A stretch of 64,000 nt of DNA from Salvia splendens (taxonomy: Eukaryota > Streptophyta > Magnoliopsida > Lamiales > Lamiaceae): contig NC_056040.1 of the NCBI RefSeq assembly GCF_004379255.2, forward strand, positions 1,964,257 through 2,028,256, in the 5' to 3' direction. The position numbers were made by a program, and so were the translations under genes. Below, in pieces: positions 35,828 through 48,400 of the stretch. Position 1 is the first letter of the stretch, and the number at the start of each line of letters is the position of its first letter. Below the pieces are notes generated by a model. That model was not told the DNA's origin. It worked only from the letters and a program-made list of their open reading frames with translations, and did no database searches.

Positions 35828-35985
35828 GCAAGGCCCAAGAAGAAAGCCCAGTAAAAGTGAGCTAGGTTCTGGGCTTGGAAGCCCAACATGAGAAGTGAGA
35901 GACAAATTATGATGTAGTCGAACTGTCGAATTAGGGTTTTACACATTCGTTCAGCTCGTAGATTCAGACGCTATTCTCTGCAACA
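35828..35985 (+). promoter_or_regulatory. ribosomal-protein-type promoter (site II motifs and telobox)
   Basis: GGCCCA/TGGGCT words at 35832, 35846, 35870 and 35881 and a telobox TTAGGGTTT at 35931-35939 lie just upstream of the S23 pseudogene ATG. This combination is typical of plant cytosolic ribosomal protein genes. Confidence 0.7.
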
Positions 35986-37016
35986 ATGGGGTATGCTAGT
36001 TCATCATCTGTATCAAATTTTCCGTTATTGTTGTTTTTGTTATCGAATTGTCCATCCTTTTAATTTTAAAAATTATCGTTGGTTTATGCTTTCGCTGTTT
36101 GGAGTAAATTTTGCTCGGTTTTGAGTATTCATGGTTGTATGAACTATGAAGTGATTCTAGTAGTTTTTTTCTAAATAATGGATTAGAAGTGATAGATAAA
36201 GGATTATGGTTGTTGTTCGTAGTTTGCCGTTACTTTCTTCCTCCATTCGTTTTAATTTTTTTTTAATTGTTTCGTCGAGTATATATCATTTTAATTAATA
36301 GTAGATGATGATTCAATGGTTATCACTGTATTTCTCCTACCATTGAGATGCTTGCTTAGATGTGTATTATAGCTGGTAGTGAAAGGAATATGTCAAAGTA
36401 GTTGATCAACTATTCAAATTGACCATTTATCTACTGGCATTCTTGTGAAGTTGGAACTTTTGTTCCGGATTGATCATCGTTAAATAGTGATTTTGTATCG
36501 AGATGGACTAGTCTCAATCGGCTGGTCATTGATCATCTTGGTAATGAATGGAAGAAGCCATTTGCTGGATCATCTCATGCTAAGGGCATTGTGCTTGAGA
36601 AGATGTGAGATTTCCTTTATGAAGGCAAATGAAATTATCCTGCGTATAATCTGCTGTATGTAGTAAAATTTAGCATATCTCTCTATTGATGTTTGCAGAG
36701 GCATTGAAGCTAAGCAGCCGAACTCTGCCATCCGTAAATGTGCTAGAGTCCAGCTCATTAAGAACGGAAAGAAGATTGCTGCCTTTGTTCCCAATTGCAG
36801 CAATTTTTCAGATTGTCATTTTTCATCGCCTTCTTGAACTAAACTTACAGCATTGTTTCATTTTCTCTATGCTCAGGATGAAGTATTGATTACCGGATTT
36901 GGACGTAAGTGTCATGCCTTTGGAGATATTCCTGGTGTTCGATTTAAGGTGGTGAAAGTGTCGGAGTTTCCCTCCTAGCCCTCTTCAAGGAGAAGAAGGA
37001 GAAGCCTAGGTCTTAA
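35986..37016 (+). pseudogene. RPS23: 40S ribosomal protein S23 (uS12) pseudogene
   Basis: Parts of S23 remain in order with intron positions preserved, so it is not a processed copy. Exon 1 is ATGGG before GTATGC (35986-35990). An exon 2 remnant ends near 36604 with [20 protein letters not shown]; exon 3 starts at 36699 ([20 protein letters not shown] ... AAFVPN); exon 4 starts at 36877 ([20 protein letters not shown] ...). Defects: the basic N-terminal part normally between MGK and NEWKK is missing or scrambled (about 36480-36540); the segment after VPN is deleted; and one base is missing in the [10 protein letters not shown] region, giving a TAG at 36976-36978. The original KPRS stop survives out of frame at 37014-37016. 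It cannot encode a working ribosomal protein. Confidence 0.88.
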
Positions 37017-37555
37017 GCCATTTTTCTGATTAAGTTTTGATAAAAATGTTTGAAACTTGGTGTTTGCTCATCTTTTCTTTATTTGTAATTAACTATACAG
37101 AGTTACTAGTAAGATTTAATTGTTTTCGTATTCTTAGTTTGGACTAATTTTTTCATAAGTTGCTTATGAGTTTGTGAAATATTTTCTCAAGTAATTAACT
37201 ATTTTTGTCAAACCATTTTAGGTGTGTTTCTGTGAAAAATTAGGCCCATTAACATTTTATTTTATCAATGCAAATCGTTTCTTTCTATTTCTTTTTTAAA
37301 GTAAAGCAATTTTATTACTCGACAGTCGACACTCAAACAAACACAAAATTGAGAATAATTAAATGCCATTATTTTTTTTTGAAAAAGTTGTGTACTTGAT
37401 TTTACAATGACAATTATATTGTTTGTTGTATATGTACGTTTTCAAATTGTTCAAATGTAGTATTTGGTAATATATGTATGTTTCCAGATTTTACAAATGT
37501 ATTTGGTAACAATAATTGATGATTGGATTGCATGCATGTTCTAAAGTCTCAACAA
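37017..37555. other. intergenic, AT-rich
   Basis: This is the 3' flank of the S23 pseudogene. Nothing recognised. Confidence 0.5.
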
Positions 37556-37647
37556 ATATTTGTAGGGGTTTTTTCTTCTTTAGTTCTAGACTAAAGATAT
37601 CATTCCCCGTTTGTACTGCATTTTTTTTTTGTTCCGGATTTGGGAGA

Positions 37648-37810
37648 GACGCATGACCCTCATGCGTCACCCATTAATGAAACGCATGACCGTGATGCGT
37701 CTATGGGTAAGACGCACGAGGGTCATGCGTTTTTCATTTTTATTTTATTTTATTTGAAAGACGCATGAGGGTCATGCGTCTTAGGGTAAAACGCATGACA
37801 CTCATGCGTC
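37648..37810. repeat. left array of five short palindromes
   Basis: Five 21-bp imperfect palindromes of the form rACGCATGA...TCATGCGTy occur with irregular AT-rich spacers. The central trinucleotides vary (CCC, CCG, GGG, CAC). A mirrored array lies in the right arm at about 38522-38684. Confidence 0.9.
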
Positions 37811-37828
37811 TCTCTTGTAAGCATAAAT

Positions 37829-37900
37829 TGGCTCCGTAGCTTAGTGGTAAGATTTCTGTGTTGCCATTGCGGAGACCCGGGTTCGAATCCCAAAGGCCAC
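37829..37900 (+). pseudogene. tRNA-Gly(GCC)-like sequence in the left arm
   Basis: This 72-nt segment has an A box-like TAGCTTAGTGGTAAGA, a 5-bp anticodon stem CTGTG/TGCGG (with G-U pairs) around the loop TTGCCAT (anticodon GCC), and a perfect B box GGTTCGAATCC. The acceptor stem pairs only at its outer 4-5 positions and the T stem is imperfect, so it is tRNA-like rather than a sound tRNA gene; it could also be a SINE head. Its last 40 bp are tandemly duplicated (37882-37921 and 37922-37961). Confidence 0.65.
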
Positions 37901-37965
37901 GTTACAATTTTTTTGATTAATTCGAATCCCAAAGGCCACACTACAATTTTTTTGATTAATTTCTA

Positions 37966-38400
37966 GTTTATAATTATTTAAAAGTTAATTAAAAGGAGTA
38001 TTTTATGCAATTTCTAGTACATAATTATTTAACATTTTTATGTTAATTAAAAGTTCCAATAATTTATTTGATAACCGTTTTGAATTGTAACTAATTATAA
38101 TTTTTAAATAGTATTTTGTACTAGTAATTACAATTTTTTTGATTAATGTCTAGTACATAATTATTTAAAAGTTAATTAAAAGGAGTATTTTATGCAATTT
38201 CTAGTACATAATTATTTAACATATTTATGTTAATTAAAAGTTGATTAATTTCTAGTACATAATTATTTAAAAGTTAATTAAAATGAGTATTTTATGTCAA
38301 TTTGTAGTACATAATTATTTAAGATATTTATGTTAATTAAAAGTTCCAATAATTTATTTAATAACCGTTTTGAATTGTTACTCATTACAATTTTTAAATA
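37966..38400. repeat. diverged tandem repeats in the element's centre
   Basis: Three related blocks start near 37966, 38149 and 38252. Each has TACATAATTATTTAA followed by TTAATTAAAAGGAGTATTTT or a near variant. They form the loop between the inverted arms. Confidence 0.75.
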
Positions 38401-38434
38401 GTATTTCGTACTAGTAATAAAAAAAATTGCAATA

Positions 38435-38503
38435 TGGCGCTGGGATTCGAACCCGGGTCTCCACAGAGACAAACATAATTCTTACCACTAAGCTACGGAG
38501 CCA
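38435..38503 (-). pseudogene. tRNA-like sequence in the right arm
   Basis: On the minus strand this begins TGGCTCCGTAGCTTAGTGGT, like the left-arm copy, and keeps the B box GGTTCGAATCC. The acceptor stem is somewhat better paired (TGGC/GCCA plus one inner pair), but the anticodon arm has diverged and no clear anticodon remains. Confidence 0.6.
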
Positions 38504-38775
38504 ATTTATGTTTACAAGAGAGACGCATGAGTGTCATGCCTTTTACCCTAAGACGCATGACCCTCATGCGTCTTTCAAATAAAATAAAAATAAAATGAAA
38601 AACGCATGACCCTCATGCGTCTTACCCATAGACGCATCACGGTCATGCGTTTCATTAATGGGTGACGCATGAGGGTCATGCGTCTCTCCCAAAGCCGGAA
38701 TTAAAAAAAAACCTAGTACACTTAAGGAAGGTAAAAATCACTCTAGAACAAAAGAAGAATTATCCCATATTTGTA

Positions 38776-39443
38776 GACATGTAGATATGGACATGAGATG
38801 TCTCAAATTGTGGACAAACACATAAAACATGCGTTAATAAATGATTTCTAGAAATCACCAATTCAAATTTTAATCTATCACGCTACATGAATTTAAGTAC
38901 ATACAGAAAAAAAAAATGTACTAATTGAAAGAGTAACAAAATCGCTTTGAGATTTGAGACCACCAGACACCAGGTACATGAAACAAATATTATTGTAAAA
39001 AATTACTACTACTTCATTCGCCCTCAAATTTTTTTTATACGAAATTTAAAAAAATGATATTTAAATAGTTAAGTTGAAAGAGAACAAAGTAGGAAAACAA
39101 ATAAAGTAGAGGAGTAAAAAGAGAATTATCTAAAAGAGATTAATTATGTTACTATAGTTATGCCAAAAATGACTTATTTTAGGCAGGACGCCTACGAGTT
39201 GCTTAGAGTGAATTGGAGAAGAATAAAATTTATTTTGATGATATTGTTGTGATTAGATTTAAGATGATGATGTGACACATAATTTATAAAATCACTATAT
39301 ATTAAATAAGATTAAATTAATTAATGAACTACTAACAATAAAAAAAACTGTTAAAAAGGAGTTGCGACAGCGCACCGTTAAGCATTTTCCTCTTTTTTCT
39401 TAATAATTTTTTTCCCCTGCGATCTCAGTATTCTCCAGCGTTC
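38776..39443. other. intergenic and SGR6 upstream region
   Basis: AT-rich with no gene seen. The final about 60 bp before 39444 are probably SGR6 5' UTR. Confidence 0.5.
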
Positions 39444-42400
39444 ATGGCGTCGTCCAGCTCCGGCAATTCCGTGCCTGCTCCTGGTATTCTCGATGGCAAT
39501 TCCGATTCAATTTAGAACAATTTTTTTCGTGCATTTCCCAATAATGATAGCTTGAACTCCAAATTTTGTTGTGTATGGATTCCTTTCAAAATTTTCAGAG
39601 GCAGTTCAAGTTCTCGTCTCGTCGTTGGCGGACGAGTCGCCGGTGGTAAGAGAGGCGTCGGCCGCTACTCTGAAGGACATTGCTTCAGTGTAATTTATTG
39701 CTCATGCTTGTCCATTTTGTTTCAGTGATTGTAAATTTTGAGCTCGTTGATGTTTGTATCGTGATGAAATGAATTGTTTGGTTCATATTGGTTTCCTCAA
39801 TGCCTACAGGAATCCGCTTCTGGTTCTCGATTGCTGTTCGACAGTGTCACGTGGTGGTCGAAGAGTATGCCTCGTTTTATGATCTCGTTTGTGCACAAAT
39901 TGTGTAATTATCTAGTGTTAGTAAGATATCAGTATTAATGAATGAGCATTGTATATATATTTCAGAGATTTGGGAATATTGCTGGATTGTTTCAAGTTAT
40001 GTCCGTGGCAATTCGCGCATTGAATAAAGCTGATGTTGATCCTCAATATATGGCAAAGTTTGCTAAAGTTGCCTCTGCTGAGATAATCTCAACCAAGGTA
40101 CAGTAAAACTAGGTTGCACGCACATGCATGTGCAGAATATATCTTAGCGACCTTGCCAAGCTTAAACTCTTATAATGCCAATTAGTTGTGTTTTTGCCAT
40201 GTCTAAAAGCTTAACTGTCTGAGCCAGAATGGTTTTTAACATTTACGAACTTAGGCTTAATCAGCTCTTCAGATTTTAATTGATCTTATTGACAGAGCCA
40301 TGGAGATGCTGTTCGGCTGATACATTAAGTCATCATTTTCGCTACATCTAATTTTTTAGCTCTGAACTAGCACAAAATTTTTATCTGTTGAGATTCTTCA
40401 GAGAGCAATTAAGATGCTTCTTGTGAGCTTCATTGACATAGTTGCCTGAGTACTTGAAATGATCTAGTCCTTGTTCATACTTATAGTTCTTGACTTCCTT
40501 TATGGCGATAATGATTTATTGGCTGGGTCTAAATAGAGATTGGGAAAATTTTCAAAATTCAACTATCACCTCTCTTGTTGATTTTAGCAAATTATTGGAG
40601 TAGATGTCTTACTGGAGTATCCTTCATTTATTTATTTATTTATTTTCAAATTTAATCATGGAAGTCGTATATTAAACACATTTTGAGGCTTTGATCACCC
40701 TGGTTAATATATCTTGGAAATGAATCAAAGGGCTTTTAAGTCCCCAACTGTTTATAGTAGTATAAGTTTTAGTTCAGCAAATGCTAGAGTATTAGTTTAT
40801 TTTTTCTAGTGATTCCAGTAAATATGTGCAATGTCAAAATACAAGTACTCTAAAATTTTGACATTTTTTTGTTATATAACATCTAAAGAAACTGCAATGC
40901 AGTCAGCTTAGATATTTTCTCGAACCCTATGCACATTGTCCATGTCCCAAAGCAACAAACCAATAAATCAATCTTTTACCCACATGACATAACATATTGA
41001 AGGGCAAAATTTGCAGTTCCTGGTAAACTGAAAGGAAATCAAAATTCTAGGAAAGTAAGTATCTAATTAAAATATCTGCTTTATGTTTGATTTTGTTTTA
41101 GTTTAGATTTTAAGAAGATCTTATTGGATTAAATTAGACAAAAGTCACTCAGTTTCAGTCAACTTAAGGACATTTGTCCTTCTTGCTGTAGCATTTACTT
41201 ATATATTCAGATAACCTTAATCAAAAAATGAAAATTTCGTGAAGTGCCAGGGAAAAATAGAAGTTTCTGAAGTTCATAGCCACATAGGGTCCATTATCGA
41301 ATATCTGAAGATACTCATTAGCTTGATAATGCCTAAATCCAATTCACAACTTCAAAATTCCTAGTAGAATTCGTATAAATGATTCAAATGCTGTTTGGTC
41401 AAATGCTTTCATTTGTTTGTGGGTATATACACATTATGCAATATAGAAATGTTTCTCATGTTTATCTTATTCTTCCAGGAACTTAATGCTGATTGGCAGA
41501 AGGCTGCATCGGGTGTACTTGTTGCATTAGGTTTACATCTGCCTGACCTTGTAAGTTCCTTGCTTAGATCAATTTAGACAACTTAGCAGGTGAAGCATGT
41601 TCCTTCGTTTTTTGCCATTTGACCAATTATGCTTTTACCATCGTACGTAGTACTTCTCTGCAATTACGTTCATTCTGCTAGTTTGATCTTTCACTTTTTT
41701 ATGAAAAGTATTTCATAACCTTAATAATGGTAGTCGATTTGGTGTTGGAGCTGAATCATCTATGTATTTGTCATTTGGGCAAAGTATACATTTTAATTTT
41801 ACCGCCACTTTAATTATTGGTTTGCTGCCAGAGTTCTGTGCCTATAGGTACATCATATTGTTATCAGTTCGATGGCTACTCATTGTAGCCAATTCTATTT
41901 TCATGAGCTGCACGAAGTCATAAGTTATAAATGTTAACAAGTGTCAACAACTTGTCTGTTGACCTGATGCAGAGATAGAATACATGTTTATCTACTTATT
42001 TTTTCAGATGATGGATGAAATATTTCTTCATCTCTCTGGAACAAATTCATCTCTTCCCGCCATGGTTCAAATACTTGCAGATTTTGCTTCATCTGATGGT
42101 ATTCCTGTGTATCAAGCCTGTTTACTCTGATATTTATAGTTAAATATAGTATTTTAAATGTTAGTTGATGTATATTTTTTTGATATGTGAAGCTTCTCAG
42201 TTCGCTCCACGGCTCAAAGGTGTACTTACAAGAGTTCTTCCTATTCTTGGAAATGTAAAAGACATACATCGACCTATTTTTGCAAATGGTATGTTAACTT
42301 TGTTGCATCTGTGTTACGAGGTGGCTTGTGATTTCGTTTTGCTAGCGCTCCAATATTTCAGTGAATGTCAAGAGAGTCTAGGATGCTTTGCCTCTAGCCT

Positions 42401-45400
42401 GACCATTCTTTTATTGAAGGCACAAACAGGAATAGCTAAGATGATGGGATTTGATGATAATGTGGGCCGTTGATGATAGTTTGACTCAAACATGATGAAC
42501 TCTATTGGGTGCTAAGCTCAATAAGGGTGAAATTGCGTAGTTCTTGTAGAGTAAATTGGCTTTAGATGTCCTGCTCGATGAAGAAACAATTTTCAGATCC
42601 CTGTGATACACGAACTTAGTACAAACTATAGATCTCTGATTGGGAAGAAGATCATAATGGACATTTATGCCGCTGTTTCAGTTAACTTCTTTTAAGCATT
42701 CCATTTTAGGCTGGTTTCTAATTGATTTATTAGTACATGGTGGAAATGGCATCATATTATGATATTCATAGTCCAACAAAAACTTTACAGCACACTCAAC
42801 TTACATCAAGACTTTTTTTGTCCTCTTTTCAGCATTCAAGTCGTGGTGTCAGGCCTGTTGCCAGTATGGCGTCGATTTCCCGCTGCATACAGCCATTGAT
42901 GGTGATGTCATGTAAGGGTCGTGTATAGCCTTTTCTGTATTCTGCATACTTAGTACACCATTTCTGCACAAAGTTGCTTTAGGTTGTGCTCATTTTGGCG
43001 CAGGTCTTTCCTGAACTCTGCGTTTGAGCTTCTATTGAGAGTTTGGGCAACTTCACGTGATCTCAAGGTTTCCGTTTTATATTTAAATTGACTGTCTCTG
43101 CCGAAGTTTAGTAGAAATGCCAGGGCCTTGTCTACAATATAGCTTGTTTTGTTTCTGTAGGTTCGCATATCTACAGTCAAGGCATTAGGCCAGATGGTTG
43201 GTCTAGTTACTCGGACGCAATTGAAGTCGGCTTTGCCAAGATTAGTGCCCACTATGTTGGAACTGTGAGCTGTTTGCTTGATATGTTTGTTTATATATCT
43301 TGAATCTTCTCAGTTCACTATAATTTGCGATATTCCTGCTGTAGAACCCCCTTGATCATAATTTAAATCTGTCTGGCCGATAGTTATCTGATATTGGTGT
43401 CATTTTGTTTATCAATTGAATAAAATGTCTAATATTTACTTTTTCATTTTTCCTCCTCCCTTCTTTTCTGCTAATACAGGTATAAAAAAGACCAAGAAGT
43501 TGCAGCATTTGTGGCTACATGTAGTCTCCACAATCTCTTGAATGCTTCTTTACTTTCAGAAAGTGGCCCCCCTTTGCTGGACTTTGAGGTTGAATATAGT
43601 TGTGATTTTACTGTTGTAAAGGATGAAGTTCCAGGCTTTACTGCATGTTTGGCATCATCCTAGAAGGGTTTCTAATATGTTTGGTCTATACCTACAGAAT
43701 TGTGGTTTGCTTGATTTTATGAGTTATAGCAATGTTCTTATCAAACAAGGTTGAACAACTGTTACAATTTTTTAGTTTCACGTTTTCTTATATCATATTG
43801 CCACAATATGAAATAGGGACAGTTTACTGTTGATCCCAATCAGTGGATAGTTGTGGTAGGAATACATATACTAGAAAATTACATGATGCAGTTTCTAACT
43901 GAAACAACTACCTGTCCTCTTGTTTCCTCCAAGTTTTCATAGTCTTATATGGGTTGTGATTTGCAGGATCTCACTGTCATATTGTCAACACTTCTTCCTG
44001 TGGTTTGTATCAGTAATGAAAATAACCAGCAGTCAAAATTTCCAGTGGGACTGAAGGTATATTCTAGTGGCATTCTGATGTGTTTATAAGCATACATAAC
44101 TTGATATGAAAAGAAATATGTTACCAATGCAGAAGAGAGTAAGTTACACAAGTTTTAAGATCTGAAAGTGGAACACAAATTAGCTAAACATGACAGTAAG
44201 AACAGAAAACATAAGTGTGTATAAACTGAAATGAAACAGATGTTAATCCTCTTGCGAGGCCAATCCTCTAACGATGCCCTACCATAAATTTCCATTCTTA
44301 AACTGAACTCTTAACAACCCTCTCAATATATGAAGATTTCAATTAGTAAAACACAAATATCAGGGTGCCCATGATTTTGAGGTTTTATAGTAGTCAATTC
44401 TGAATTTTCCTAATCGAGATCCTTGAGTACCCTTAGAACATGAAGAAACTTTATAGTTTTTGTACCCCCCCCCTCCTAACTGTGAGATATACCAAATTCT
44501 GAATTTTCCCCTGCATTATAGTAACTGCATCTTACTTCATAATTTTTTTCTTTTGCTTTTGGCCAATACAATCTTCTACTTTAGGTGATTTGATGTATGC
44601 TATGTATTTGCAGACCTACAATGAAGTTCAACATTGCTTTCTCACAGTTGGTCAGGTTTACCCGGAAGATTTGTTCGCATTCCTTCTCTATGTGGGTTAC
44701 ATTTATGAAATATTGTACTAGTGCAATTTCTTTTGGTTATTTTTCTATAAGGCATAAGGTTCAACAAGAAAACCCCTCCCCCTGGTAAAAATCATCTAAA
44801 CCCCAAGAAATGATGAAAATAAAAACAAATTTAAAATGTTGGATTTCAATTTTTTTTGTATGGTATCTGAATGACGTATGTTCCAGAAATGCAGGTCAAA
44901 AGAAGATCCTCTTACTTTTGGTGCGCTTTCTGTCCTGAAGCATCTTTTACCTAGGTTAGCTTTCTTTCTTCTTCTTAAAATTTTTGGATTTCAAGATCTA
45001 CTACCAACTTATGCTCTCATTGGTTCCTTCAAGATTGTCTGAATCTTGGCATGCTAAAAGGCCTTTGTTAGTGGAAGCAGTGAAAAGTTTGTTAGATGAG
45101 AGTGATTTGGCTGTCTGCAAAGCACTTTCTGAGGTAGTGTCTCTGTAGCAAAATTGGAATGTTTTCATATACAATAGGCTTGAACTTATCATTATCTTCA
45201 ATTGCAGTTGATAGTTGTTATGGCTTCCCATTGTTACTTGGTTGGTCCAGCAGGGGAGTTATTTGTGGAATACTTGGTACGACACTGTACAATAGATTTA
45301 AATGGGGAAGATACTGAGAGTTCAATGGATTTTATGAAGTCGGCTGGCTCTTTCAATCCTTTCATGTACAAGAAGTCAGAGGTTGGTTGTCTACTTAGAA

Positions 45401-48400
45401 TGTCTGGCTCTGTATGACTGCATATTGGTGAACATGATCATCTGTTGATTGAATGTGAAATTAATACACTGCAGAGTAACTCCTTTACTTACATCATCAC
45501 AGTACAGTGTGTGCATGTATATAATATGCTGCATTCTAAATCAAATGAACTGCAAATATTATGAACAGTGTAAGATTTGTTTTTAGCCATCCTATTGTGA
45601 GAATACAGTACTTGAATGATCAGAAGAAGATATTTACTTGATCCCATTTTTTAATTTGGTTCGCCTACTGAAATATCTTTTGAAGAGTAGTTATTAATTT
45701 GGGTTGCAAATAATAAATATGAGACTTATTGAACAACATCAAGTTGAAGAATAGGTTTTCCAAATGGTACTAGTGGTCGTAGTCCTGACATATTGAACAC
45801 ATAGGGAATGAGTTATTTTGAAGAAAACAAATGCCAGAATATCCACGGGGAAGTATAGAATCTGATTGAACCTCGTAGAAAATCTAAATGCTTGTCCTCA
45901 CATAGCCTTCTTTTTTGTTTATAAACTCTTGGATCTTTTGCAGGTGAAGATTGGAGGCGTATCTCCAACTGAGCTACGTGACACCTGTGAAAAAGGTCTC
46001 CTTTTGATAACAGTGACCATTCCTGAAATGGAGGTACGTTGATGCCCCGGTTAGTTCCCTTTTCAGTTGTTCTCTCTTCTCTCCATAATCCTCTATTGCT
46101 GATTATGTTGGAAAATTTAATAACGCTTTGTGTTTGAAACTTCTAGCATGTCCTCTGGCCATTTTTGCTGAAAATGATCATACCACGGATTTACACTGGA
46201 GCAGTTGCTACAGTAAGATACATTAAAATGAATCTCTAGCATTTTGTCTCAAGATTCCACTGATTTTTATCTGCTGGATCACATCCTCATTATGTAAATT
46301 GTGTTTCTCTTCTCGGTGATTTGATGTTTTATGCAGGTTTGCCGGTGCATCTCAGAATTATGCAGACATAAAAGTACCCAAAGTGATGTAATTGTTTCTG
46401 ATTTTAAAGCTCGTGCAGATCTTCCCAGTCCAGAGGTTAGATATGTACTTGATGTAATTTTATTAATTACTCTTCTGATAGAAAATCATCACCTGAAAAA
46501 CATAAAATTCAGGATCTTTTTGCACGTTTCGTGGTACTTCTTCACAATCCGCTCGTGAGAGAGCAGTTGGTGACTAATATTCTGGCTGTATGTTTTCTTT
46601 ACCATTGTCTGATATATATATATCACAGTCATGTATTATTGAAGAATGATTGTTAATATCCACAGCTTGAAATTCAACTAGCAAGTATTCCTGGAAATAA
46701 TGCTTGCACAATGATGCATATGATGATTTGTACAGACTTTAATTCATCGAAGAGAGTTTTAAATGATCAAGTCACTTATTCTAGAATCTAATCGACTTTT
46801 GATAATCTTAATAGATGAAGCCTCTGCTCTTTCTTTCCTTTAATAATAGTCGGTATTAGAATTTTAGACTTTGGCCACATACTTATGTGAACAACCAGGT
46901 AGGAAACCTGTGAATTTTTATTTATTTATTCCAATTTTAGAGAATTATGAAATACTTGATGCATGTTGTAGGGTTTAACGACTATTAAATTATTAATCTG
47001 GATAGGTGAAGCATACATGTAAAAGTGCTCCTTCATTTGTGCCTAGAATGCTGTGCAGACTCTCTCGTAAGAGCTTTTTATCTGAGATTTCTGGGATGAG
47101 CTTGGTCAGGGAAGGTTTAAGAACATTAGTTGACGGAAGAAAATCATGCGACTTAGACTTGGTTTGGTCTCTGGTGTTAGCTTGATACCAAGTATTCAAC
47201 AGTTCACCTACATAAAAAAGGAGTATTTCTACCCATAGACAAATATACCATTTTATAAAGTCCGTCTTCTTGATTTTTTAGACTATTTCTTTCCCTTTTC
47301 AGTTTATTTTATCTTCCTTTTATATTCCTTTTTGAACAAAAGAACACAACTTTTGAGTTTTGAACATCTAATAAAAATATGTAAATCATTTGATTAATGG
47401 AGAGGGGTGAATCGGGTGATTATATGGTTCTAATGTGCTATGCTATTAGAAGAACGAATTCCAGTTTGGTCCAGTCACTGCATGCTAAAACATGCACACC
47501 CAAGATCAACAATCGTGTGTTCTTGATCACCTATATTTTACTCTTTTATTCATTGTGTGTTGTTGTTGACATGATTGGATGTTGTTGTTTACTACAATGA
47601 GATTTATATAACCTATTAGAAAGTTGTACTGTTAAGATGCAAAATAGTTTAATTTTCTCCAGCTATCATTTGATTGTCCTTCAATTGGATAAGACATTAC
47701 TTTGTATTTCAAGCTGAGACAACAAATTGCATTGATCTTTTAAATTTCTTATGATCATTTCAAAACAACTCCGGCTTTAGTTGGTGGCCTGTGTTGAAGA
47801 TGCAAAATCACAGGAATACTCATCTGATGCCCTTTATCTCGAAGCACTAATTTTTGAAACCATAAATTATCTCCTTAAATTGAATTGTTCTGCAGCATTG
47901 AAACTGGGCAGATTTTTCTGTTCGTTACATCTATATATTTTTTGCAGGTCTTGAATCAGTTAGCTTCTCTATTTCCAAGGAATATGATCTTATATTGGCA
48001 AGATGAGGTATAGCAGCTTGATGTTTTGTTTGCTGTTAATTTTTTTAAGAAACTGCTTTTATATTTTTATTTCTGTGGACTGCATTTATATGAATGATTT
48101 GAGGTAGTTTTGTGCTACTATATATGATAACCCTATGTGGTAATTGAATGTGTTTTTCTAGTTCCATGGAGTTGAGGGATGAAAATAACGAACTATCCCA
48201 CTGCATGGACAATGGCAGATTGATCCACTGTGTATCTTTTGGGTAGAATAATATCAAAGATGAAATCCAAGCATAAATTTTGGCCTTGTTTGGTCATCGG
48301 TAATTTTATTTACTAGTAGTATTATACCATGGGGTAATTAATTGTGTTTTCAAGTATCATGAAGTCAAAGGATGGAATTGAAAGAACTATGGAACTGTGT

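Larger units (their letters stand above)
37565..38766. mobile_element. foldback Mutator-like MITE with tRNA-like arms
   Basis: The 9-mer ATATTTGTA flanks the element (37556-37564 and 38767-38775). The arms are inverted copies of each other for more than 270 bp, from the diverged tips (GGGGTTTTTTCTTC and its counterpart) through five 21-bp palindromic units per arm, an ATTTTATTTTATTTGAAAG spacer, and into a tRNA-like sequence. The centre (about 37966-38400) consists of diverged tandem repeats of CTAGTACATAATTATTTAA-containing units. There is no transposase, so it must be mobilised in trans. The long inverted repeats and 9-bp duplication point to the Mutator superfamily. Confidence 0.85.

Noticed and set aside
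37648..38684. CRISPR-like look of regularly repeated short palindromes
   Set aside because: The host is a plant, spacers are irregular and shared between the two mirrored arrays, and the whole lies within a transposon bounded by a 9-bp duplication.
46993..47199. 68-aa minus-strand frame in SGR6 intron 20, possible retroelement piece
   Set aside because: I recognise no reverse transcriptase, integrase or gag motif; not enough to call.
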